From positions 1 through 64,000 of the forward strand of contig SKCR01015021.1 of NCBI GenBank assembly GCA_019454045.1: a stretch of DNA of 64,000 bases, given 5' to 3'. This DNA is from Zanthoxylum bungeanum. Taxonomy: Eukaryota; Streptophyta; Magnoliopsida; Sapindales; Rutaceae. The notes below the pieces were generated by a model. It made no database searches. It was not told the origin of the DNA and saw nothing but the letters and a program-made list of their open reading frames with translations. The translations under genes were made by a program, and so were the position numbers. Positions 33,554 through 41,399 of the stretch are shown here, one piece after another; position 1 is the stretch's first letter; the number at the start of each line of letters is the position of its first letter.

Positions 33554-35698
33554 TGACCGGCGTAAACACACACGTATAACGCAAGCGTACGTATCGTTCA
33601 AGTAGTATAAAAAGTATCGATCCCACGAGGACTTAATACCTAAGTTATTAATTTTATGAGGTTAAATGATTACTAGTATCTAACAGGTTGTTTAACTGAT
33701 TTGAAATAGCGACGATTCTAAATTTAAAGACAATAAAATATAATTGTTTGAAAGTAGATTTTAAGAAAATTCAATATTAAAACTATCCAGGGTTGTGATT
33801 TATTCCAATATTATATAAAGATAAAGTGGTTATTTTATAATTGGGTAATATATTGATTTATTAACCTGAAACACTAATTTATGTAAAAGCCTCTTCCGAT
33901 GGTCAATTACAAATACCTAGTATAATCCAATGAACCATATGTCTATGTCAACCAAATTACCTAGATTTATTACGATTAAGTTCCAATTAAGACTACCCCC
34001 GCCCGACAGGTATATTCCTATCCTGTAAGGAATCTATTGAAAGGGTTATCTATCCTTAAGGAAGATCGTGGGCTATTGAATCTAAGGTCTTTAAACTTAA
34101 AATCCCTATGTCTAGTTCATTTTAAGTTTACCTAGTCAATTTAATTAATGGCCAGTTAATTAAAGAGCATTAAGATTAAGACTCAATAAATAAATCTTTA
34201 TATTACCCAAATTATAATCTAACCCTTATAAACCCGTGACATTGAATTTCATCACAACCCTAGATATTAACTTAGTTATGACACATAGCTAGGGCTGATA
34301 AAAACTTGAAAATAAAAGACATAAACTGCTGAAAAGTAATTGCGATAATGAAAATGCTGAAGAGAAAATTACAAATGAAATAAAATGCTAAGGCAAAAAG
34401 GAATTACTTTTAATATTACTAATTTAGATATCTCCCATAAAATAATATATAAACTTATGAAATTATTTAATCAACCGACCAATCTGGCGGTATCCTGATT
34501 AAGTCCAATTAAGTCCAACCAGCCATATAGGCGGTAATATTTGTCCATAATCCAGCCATAAAGGCGGTGGTACCAAAATAAATTTACCAACCGACCAATA
34601 TAGCGGTATTCCTTTATTAATCAGAATTTTAAATAGTAAATATATTATTTTTAAGGGAGATTAATCTAAATAGCAATAGTAAAATAATTACCTTTCACCT
34701 TAGCATAGGGAAGTTACCTCCGCATAGTGAATAGTAAAAACTGTAAAATAAAGAAAGTAAATTATTATTACTAAACAGTAATTAAAATTATTACAAAAGT
34801 AAAAAGTAAAAAAAAAATGAAAATTCTAGAGAGAGAAACTCCCTAATTACATAGAAGGAGTGAGAAAAGGTGTAATAAAAACTGAAAATTCGCGGCCTAT
34901 TTATAGCAAAAAAAATTCACTATTTGGTCACTGTTCGCGCGTCGCGACGCCAAATCCTCAGCGTCGCGACGCTGGATTTTTCACTATTTGGTTGACGTGG
35001 CACGATGAGAAGGCGACACGTGGCATGGCGGCTGACTGTTGAAGCGACACGTGGCAAGGCGGCTAAGACTCAATTATTATGCTGACGTCATTGGTGACGT
35101 GTCACTGTTCATGACGTCATTGGTGACGTCACTGTGATGATGTGGATGGCGACGTGGCGACACGTGGGGCGGCGGCCGTCAGACGAATGAGAGGTTGACA
35201 CGTGTCGCGCTGTGATTGGCTGATGATGACATGGCATGTTGACTCGGTTGACTTGCTGATGTGGCTGCTGATGTGGACGATGATGTGGCGACACGTAGGA
35301 TGACACGTGGGGCGGTGGCCGTCCAAGCAATAGGATTTCGACACGTGGCAAGGCGCATTTTAGCATCTCTGTTGTGATGGTGACACGTGTCACGGCGCAC
35401 GTTAGCAAAGTCAACTTTTCTCAGATTCTGATTTTGTGGACCCGGCGCATGTTAGCAGATTCGGCGCACGCTGGGCGTCGCGGCGCGCAGTGTTCCAGTG
35501 TCGCGACGCTGAAGAGACGAAAATATCCCTGTTGACGCATTTTTGTCCGGTTTTGCCTCAAATTGCCTCCAGTGCTTTCCAAACTTTATTTATCTACAAA
35601 ATAACACAAAACACATCAAAACATTCACAAAACTCAAGAAACTATACAAAATATTAGATTAAATGAGTGGGAAATAGTGATATAAATACCACTCATCA
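33554..35698 (-). repeat. 3' LTR of the LOG-bearing element
   Basis: 2,145 bp, about 99% identical to 41400-43547 by eye. Differences I noted include a GGT insertion near 34568, one-base indels near 33931, 34028 and 34091, and substitutions near 34950 and 35148. Confidence 0.95.
34898..35510 (-). promoter_or_regulatory. LTR U3 promoter: TATA box, as-1-like pairs, G-boxes
   Basis: Read on the minus strand, a TATAAATA box lies at 34905-34898. Upstream are two TGACG pairs, each TGACG-7 nt-TGACG when read on the plus strand (35083-35099 and 35112-35128); this is the spacing of the as-1 element bound by TGA-type bZIP factors. Between about 35010 and 35390 there are several CACGTG cores, most as GACACGTGGC or GACACGTGTC, which are G-box/ABRE-type sites. 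Copies of the palindrome GCGTCGCGACGC flank the region (34938-34971 and near 35505). The same arrangement is in the 5' LTR (42747-43360). The motifs are seen directly; responsiveness is inference. Confidence 0.7.
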
Positions 35699-36505
35699 CA
35701 CCCCCAAACCTAACATTTTGCTAGTCCTCGAGCAAAATACAAAATGAAATAAAATTTAACTAAGCCATTTTCGTAGGGATCACGGTTGCATTTAGCATAT
35801 GCAACAAGCCTTTAAACCCCTAGGTGTCCCTAGTGGACGAGTGTAGTCTCGTGAGGGTTTACAGCAATGATACCCACAAACATTTTACAAAAGTAAAAAG
35901 TTAGTTAAAACTAATGCACACAAAAGCAAAAAGACAAGAGAAAAGAGAATAAAGAAGTTAATAACTAATCAGGTGAAACTTCTACTACAAGTTACTAGTT
36001 GTTTTGTTTCTTTCTAAATTACCGAATAAGTAAATTCTCCGATTATTTTTATCTTTCTTCATATACACAGTCAACATAATATTAAACAACTCATTTTTAC
36101 CCACAACAGTCATAAGTGCAGTTGATAAGAGAGTAATATTTTTGTCCTAAAGTTCTATCAGATTTCACACCTTTTTGTAGTAATGGAATAATTTTCTGAT
36201 TTTTCTGATTTTTTCTTTGATTTCTGAATTTTGACTTTTATTTATATACAATACCTTCGTCTATGTAGCGAGCTTTGGGTCGGTGGCTCCCAAACCAGTT
36301 GGCTTTAGGGCACCAGGTGTTAAGACACCCCTACGAACTTAATTACTCAGACTTCAGATATGAATATATTTTTGCAGTATCTTCGATCCATGTAGCGAGC
36401 TTTGGGCCAATGACTCCCAAACCAGTTGGTTTTAGGGCACTGGGTGTTAAAACACCCTTACAGACTTAATAACCCGGATCTTAGATACTTTATTTTTGTA
36501 CATCA

Positions 36506-36549
<44 letters not shown>

Positions 36550-37063
36550 TCCATAACTATGTATAGATGCTTCCTCCAATTAAACTATAGCACGGAATAT
36601 TACAAATTTTTCAATTACAGCTCATGTCTGTATGTTACTATGTATGTTGATAATACCTGTCAAATGAGCATATGAAGATTCATTTTAATCAGTATTATGG
36701 AGAATTCACAAATTAAATAATTCAAAAGGAAATAAACAAAAATTAACTTATTTCGAAATAAATGGTTTGAAATACGTCTCAAGAGTGGAAACTCCTTACT
36801 CGGCTATTTCTTACCAATTCACCTTTTTAGTCAAAATAAAAACACACAAAAAAGCAAAATATTTTTGTAATTTTTGAAAATTTTTCAATTTTTTTTTGTA
36901 TTTTTCGAAAAATTTTGGACTAAAAATAAAAACACAATACAAACAAGTACTATTAACTATACCTCACCCCCAAACCTAAATGAGACATTGTCCTCAATGT
37001 CTTAAACAGTAGAAGAAGAGTTTAGAAAATAATACCTGGTTAGTTGAAATTCTACAGGAAAAA
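35699..37063 (-). other. 3' non-coding region of the LOG-bearing element
   Basis: Between LOG and the 3' LTR. Contains GAGACATTGTCCTCAATGTC (about 36979) next to CACCCCCAAACCTA, a word pair typical of Athila 3' regions. A ~127-bp tandem duplication begins at about 36250 (GTAGCGAGCTTTGGG at 36265 and 36392). A run of about 38 T lies at 36510-36547. The terminal polypurine tract is next to the LTR at 35699-35715 (TTAGGTTTGGGGGTG on the minus strand). No open frame of note. Confidence 0.75.
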
Positions 37064-37717
37064 TTACAGGTTAAGATCCAGATTAATTCGACGTCTCTTA
37101 CCACGATCGTCCTCGGACCAATTTATCTTTGAAATGATAGGGTCAACTTTCGGTTCATAGGCTATGAGTTGGTCAATTAAATCTGGAGCAGTTCTGGCAG
37201 TAAAGAGGAGTTCTTTTAAAGGTTTTGACACGAACCCATTTCTTCGAGCATCATCAAGAAACACACAAAGAAAATCATAAAACCCATCAACGTTGTACAG
37301 CCCAATTGGTTTCTGGTGTATGTTTAGGTTCGCCCAAGATAGTACAATAAAAATTTCCTCCAATGTGCCCAAGCCACCTGGCAAAGCAATAAAAGCATCA
37401 GAACGGTTAATCATTTCTACCAGTCGTTCAGACATACCTGGTACGATCAGTTCCTCTCCGTTTGTTGGTTCAATAAGATTTGCTTCTGCCAAGGGTTTTG
37501 GGATGATTCCTAAAACATGATTGCCTCCTTCCTGTACGGCCTTTGAAACAATCCCCATTAGTCCAAGATTACCTCCGCCATATATTAAGTGTATATTCCT
37601 TGCGGCTAAGACTCGACCCAATTCCTGTGCTGCTTCTATGTATTGTGGTTTAGTACCAACAGTACTACCGCAAAACACACAAAATGTTTCAACTCGTCTT
37701 CTTGAAGTGGCTTCCAT
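37064..37717 (-). CDS. LOG: LOG-type cytokinin riboside monophosphate phosphoribohydrolase
   Basis: 217 residues, uninterrupted, the usual LOG length. LOG enzymes release active cytokinin base from cytokinin riboside 5'-monophosphate in one step. Visible motifs: CVFCGS (13-18) starting the Rossmann-like fold, YGGGNLGLMG (46-55), VLGIIPK (68-74), the conserved Arg in GMSERL (Arg98), and the signature PGGLGTLEE (113-121) with the catalytic-type Glu. Plant chromosomal LOG genes have several introns; this copy has none, consistent with capture from an mRNA. ATG 37717 is preceded in frame by a stop. The C-terminus ends RGKRRR (205-210) then LDLNL (213-217), a basic nuclear-signal-like cluster and an EAR-type repression motif not typical of LOGs. 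Some motifs (PGGLGT rather than PGGYGT, Leu after the Arg) mark it as divergent from the common plant LOG clade. Confidence 0.88.
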   Translation of the reverse strand: MEATSRRRVETFCVFCGSTVGTKPQYIEAAQELGRVLAARNIHLIYGGGNLGLMGIVSKAVQEGGNHVLGIIPKPLAEANLIEPTNGEELIVPGMSERLVEMINRSDAFIALPGGLGTLEEIFIVLSWANLNIHQKPIGLYNVDGFYDFLCVFLDDARRNGFVSKPLKELLFTARTAPDLIDQLIAYEPKVDPIISKINWSEDDRGKRRRINLDLNL

Positions 37718-37989
37718 GTTTTACTCTGGATATCTTCAAATGTGCAATGATGAGTTGAATTTATAATACCTGAAAAAGGGTGAGTAAAAATAGCACAAGT
37801 ATCTTCCAAAGGACGATTAGTAGCGAAATAGTAAAATAGATCGTGATAGTCAACAAGATCTGGATCCTGTCGGAGAAAATAAAAGAAAACAACAAAATAA
37901 ATCACAATTATTAGAAAAAGATAAAGAGATATAATATTTACAAATAACGGGCTTGATTGACGTTTATGCGTCAGGGACAAGCTTCCCAT
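37636..37989 (-). CDS. small frame with optional intron, overlapping LOG start
   Basis: 117 codons from ATG 37989. Codons 17-41 (37941-37867) look like an intron: they begin GTAAATATT and end TTCTCCGACAG, are T-rich, and are exactly 75 nt with no stop, so the frame stays open spliced or not. Unspliced, this stretch would be a hydrophobic, membrane-spanning-like segment. The following part (DPDLVDYHDLFYYFATNRPL) shows no family I know. The last 82 nt overlap the LOG start in another frame. It may be a real protein, or the region may serve as the spliced leader of the LOG mRNA. Confidence 0.35.
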   Translation of the reverse strand: MGSLSLTHKRQSSPLFVNIISLYLFLIIVIYFVVFFYFLRQDPDLVDYHDLFYYFATNRPLEDTCAIFTHPFSGIINSTHHCTFEDIQSKTWKPLQEDELKHFVCFAVVLLVLNHNT

Positions 37990-38161
37990 CCAATTTTCTT
38001 ATAAATTGGCAAACAGGGTCTTTTTGAGTCAGATTCCCTAGACTTAACTGTTGTCTTTCTTTTGGAAATTGTGTATGTAATCTGCGAAAGGCTATATGAA
38101 CATGTCCACTGGGATGCGTCTCAAGAGTCGAAGATATATCATCTAAAGACTCCTTACTCAA
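37964..38161 (-). CDS. small frame overlapping the NABP-like stop
   Basis: 65 codons, shifted relative to the NABP-like frame and overlapping its TGA by two bases. It has no ATG; it could be reached by frameshifting, splicing or not at all. The segment FRRLHTQFPKERQQ resembles the LANLHKQFPSLPQK near the start of the NABP-like protein, so a diverged partial duplication is possible. No family recognised. Low confidence that it is translated. Confidence 0.25.
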   Translation of the reverse strand: MSKESLDDISSTLETHPSGHVHIAFRRLHTQFPKERQQLSLGNLTQKDPVCQFIRKLDGKLVPDA

Positions 38162-38511
38162 GCCATCCCTAATGAATTCAATTTGTCTTCGCGATTAATA
38201 GACACCATTCCTAAAGAACGACAACGAGTGTTGCAATTCCATCGTGCACATTTGTAACAAACACCCATTTGTTTAGCTCTACGTTTCTTTGCATAGGTGC
38301 TTCTTCCAAAACCAGGCAGATGTGAAATAAAAGATTCAGAAGACTCACCTGCCAATCGAACTCTTGCTTCAATTACCCAACGAATATCATTGGGCACACC
38401 ATGGATCGTCAGTAGTCTCATTCGTTCCAAGCGAGCTTTGTAAACTTTCAATAGAGATTTTTGTGGGAGAGAAGGAAATTGCTTGTGAAGATTTGCGAGA
38501 GCTTCTTCCAT
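38158..38511 (-). CDS. carlavirus NABP-like cysteine-rich protein
   Basis: 117 residues from ATG 38511 to TGA 38158. Residues 1-60 are mostly helical with LHKQFP and RMRLLTIHGVP. Residues 68-80 read GFGRSTYAKKRRA, followed by Cys85, Cys88, Cys93 and Cys97 (CYKCARWNC-NTRC). This is the layout of the cysteine-rich nucleic-acid-binding proteins at the 3' end of carlavirus genomes: G-R-S-x-Y-A, a basic run, then a C-x2-C finger. Those proteins bind nucleic acid; several influence silencing or symptoms, and one (chrysanthemum virus B p12) is reported to act in the nucleus on host genes. A splice-acceptor-like TTTTTGCAG lies 16 bases upstream of the ATG, suggesting a spliced subgenomic mRNA. The spacing of the last two Cys is tighter than in the viral proteins, so homology is likely but should be confirmed by profile search. 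Confidence 0.65.
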   Translation of the reverse strand: MEEALANLHKQFPSLPQKSLLKVYKARLERMRLLTIHGVPNDIRWVIEARVRLAGESSESFISHLPGFGRSTYAKKRRAKQMGVCYKCARWNCNTRCRSLGMVSINREDKLNSLGMA

Positions 38512-38650
38512 CTTGAAATGACTTAATCTGCAAAAACTAAACACACAAAATTAAATCACACCAAATCACAATATATACAAAAATTGCATGGGTTGCCTCC
38601 CTGCGAGCGCTAAGTTTTAAGTCGTCAGCTAGACGTTACTTCTCGAACGT

Positions 38651-39199
38651 TTATGCTGGATCTGAAAGTGTAACACTTTCTTTTTGTCGCCCAAATGATT
38701 CTCCCCAGTAGTGCTTGACACGCTGACTGTTAACTTTGAATGTGTTGTTGGAGTCAGGATCATGTATCTCAACGGCTCTATCTGGAAAAACTTTGGTGAT
38801 CACAAATGGACCTGACCACCGTGATTTTGGCTTCCAAGGGAAGAATTTCCCCCTTGATTTGTTTAACAGTACCTTCTGCCCTGGTTCCAGTTGTATGCGC
38901 ACTAATTTCTCATCATGTCTTTTCTTTGCCTTTTCTATGTATAATTTGGCATTCTCAAAAGGCTGTTTGTGAAATTCCTCCCATTCGTTGAGTTGGTGGA
39001 ACTGTTTCTCTTCTGTTACTTGTAGGACAAGACTTGGCTCTTTCAGTACAAAAGACGCTTTATCTTCAGGCTCCACAAGCAATTGACATGTTTTAAGTTT
39101 GTCAGTAGAACTTTGCATTGCATTGGAGTTCCGAATGGTATTGTGTATCACATCAAGTCTGAAACATTCCTCCTTCTTTTCATCGTCTGGTAAATTCAT
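38651..39199 (-). pseudogene. pol remnant: integrase C-terminal region only
   Basis: Open for 182 codons from ATG 39199. The first ~75 residues (MNLPDDEKKEECFRLDVI) correspond to the linker after Athila protease. The rest matches the integrase C-terminus of Athila-group elements: QLNEWEEFHKQPFENAKLY, KKRHDEKLVRIQLEPGQKV and KSRWSGPFVITKVFPD. Reverse transcriptase, RNase H and the catalytic integrase core that should lie between are deleted without breaking the frame. The retained C-terminus may simply be what is left; an in-frame join leaves open that a small fusion protein is made. Confidence 0.85.
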
Positions 39200-39204
39200 G
39201 GCCT

Positions 39205-41160
39205 TGAAAACATTAAATTACTTCTTGGTCCTGTACCCTCATGGTTAGTTCTCCTTTCTGTACATCAATAATGGTTCGACCTGTAGCCAGGAATGGTCTT
39301 CCGAGGATGATTGGCACGTCTGCGTCTTCCTCCATATCAAGGACAATAAAATCTGCTGGAAAATGAATTTGTCAACTTTTACCAGCACATTCTCAACTAT
39401 GCCTCTTGGAAATACGAGCGTTCGATCAGCAAGTTGCAGTGAGACTGAGGTAGGCATTGTTTCTCCGATTTGTAGTTTCCTGAAAATAGAAAAAGGCATC
39501 AAATTAATACTTGCACCTAAATCACATAAAGCCTTACCAAAGTTATGTTCTCCTATGATGCAAGGAATGGTGAAACTGCCAGGATCTTTCAACTTCGGGG
39601 GAAGCTTCCTCTGAATGATGGCGCTGCATTCTTCTGTCAATGCTACTGTCTCGTAGTCTCCCAATCTCCGTTTTCGTGAAAGGATGTCTTTCATGAATTT
39701 GACATAACTGGGCATTTGTTCCAAGGCTTCAGCAAATGGTATGTTAATGTGCAGCTTTTTGAAAATCTCCAAGAAACGAGCAAACTGTTTGTCCAGTTTG
39801 TTTTTCTGAAGACGCTGAGGAAAAGGTGGTGGTGGAGTGATCTGTTCTTTTTCTTTTTCCTTTGCTTCTTTTTCTTCCATCTGTGGAACTGCATCTTTTG
39901 GAACTTCCTCAGCAGCTGTTTTGACTCCAATATCTTTGTTGATCTCAGTACCACTCTTTAACATGATAGCATGACATTGCTCCTTCCCTATGTTCCTTGG
40001 ATTTGGCTCAGTGTTGCTAGGAAGAGTTCCTGGCGGTCTGTAACTTTGAGCATTGGCCAGTTGGCCGATTTGATTTTCCAGTGCTTTGATGGAAGCTGAT
40101 TGGCTCTGAAAGATAGCATCGTACTTTTTTAACTGAGCCAGCACTTCTGCTATTCCTGGTTCATTTACCTGCGTTTGGCCTTTGTTCTGTTGCTGAAATC
40201 CAGGTGGTGGATAGTTCTGTTGTTGACCTGAATTGTTACTCCATGAAAAATTAGGATGATTCCTCCACCCTGGGTTGTAGGTGTTGGAATATGGATTGTT
40301 CCCCTGCCTGTTGAAATTGTTGACATAATTCACCGTTTCTTCATGTTGATTTGAATCTGGTGCTCCTCCATATGGTGAACTTGTGGATCCAGTGGTAAGA
40401 GTCTCCATGAATTTGCATATTTGATCTAGCTTGGTGTTGACTGCTGTATTAGCTCCAACCTCATATATTCCTGCAATTCTTTGAATCAAACTTCTTTCAG
40501 TTGGCCACAAAGAGTGTTGTTGGCCATTTCTTCGATTAATTCCCAGGCTTGATCTTCTCCTTTTGCCATTAAAGCTCCTCCAGCAGCAGCATCAATTGTG
40601 GTTCTCATTATTCCAGAAAGCCCATTATAGAATGTTTGGACTTGAAGCCATTTTGGAATTTCATGGTGTGGACATTTCCGGAGTAAGTCTTTGTACCTTT
40701 CCCAAGCTTCGTACAGAGATTCTGAATCTTGCTGCACAAAGGATGTGATGTCATTCCTCAGTTTTCCGGTTCTGGCTGGTGGAAAATACTTTGCAAGAAA
40801 TTTGGTGGCTAAAGCATTCCATGTTGTGATAGACCCTGCTGGTAATGAATGTAGCCAGGCTTTAGCTCTGTCCTTCAAGGAGTATGGGAATACACGCAGT
40901 CTCATTGCTTCTTCAGCTTCTCGGTTGTAATTGAAAGTACCGCAAACTTCCAGGAAGTTGCTGATGTGGGAATTAGGATCTTCAGTTGCATTTCCTCCAA
41001 ACTGAACTGATTGTTGTATCATCTGAATGCAAGTTTTGATGTCACCCGCATTTGCTGGTAATGGAGGGAGTACAATGCATGAAATGAGTCTGTCAACCAC
41101 CGGAATGGTTCTGTCTCGAATGGGAATTGGTGGTGCAACCTCCAAAGGTTCAGGTTCCAT
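39205..41160 (-). pseudogene. gag-pro: Athila-like gag and protease, frameshifted
   Basis: Gag starts at ATG 41160. Residues 50-200 are a retrotransposon capsid domain (NFLEVCGTFNYN, LKDRAKAWLHSLPAGSITTW, FLAKYFPPARTGKLRNDI, WERYKDLLRKCPHH). The first frame ends at 40486; the coding sequence continues in another frame from 40510 (WPTERS), so there is a single-base-type shift in the overlap. The second part has a Gln/Pro-rich linker, ALENQIGQLA, and the aspartic protease motif CDLGASINLMP at about 39530-39505, with intact D-x-G. A second shift near 39375 breaks the protease C-terminus, whose expected continuation ([11 protein letters not shown]) is readable in another frame. I saw no zinc knuckle. 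Gag packages the RNA; in this copy it is broken unless frameshifting is programmed. Confidence 0.85.
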
Positions 41161-41375
41161 GTTGACTAAAGCTTCTTGAGCTTCTCGCCTTTCCTTCTCA
41201 ACTGTCTGATAGTTCTTTCAATTTCTGGGTCAAGCGGTCGTAGTTCAAAGCTTCTGGTTCGTCTCATGAAGTTTCTGAGAACCTGAAACACAAGAAAACA
41301 ATAACAATAAGTAAAAAGAAATTAGATACAAGTAAAAGTATCTAACCCCTAAACTAATAATAAAAGATAAATAAG

Positions 41376-41393
41376 TCCCCGGCAACGGCGCCA
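41376..41393 (-). other. primer binding site
   Basis: Minus strand reads TGGCGCCGTTGCCGGGGA, six bases inside the 5' LTR end. This is the sequence type seen in Athila-group elements for priming by a host tRNA. Confidence 0.85.
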
Positions 41394-41399
41394 AAAACT

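Noticed and set aside
35109..35414. Minus-strand frames rich in His, Thr and Ser inside the LTRs (also 42958-43263 and 46868-47312)
   Set aside because: They are the translation of the G-box/as-1 promoter region and occur identically in both LTRs.
36510..36547. T-run as a pol III terminator
   Set aside because: No A or B box or small RNA gene is visible upstream on the plus strand, and a run of this length looks like homopolymer expansion.
37064..37717. LOG as an ordinary host gene that happens to sit between two elements
   Set aside because: It lies inside one LTR pair with matching flanks, primer site and polypurine tract, on the element's coding strand, with the integrase remnant upstream and the Athila 3' words on both sides, and it lacks introns.
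37293..37766. Plus-strand frames opposite the LOG gene
   Set aside because: Antisense shadows of a well-supported minus-strand gene.
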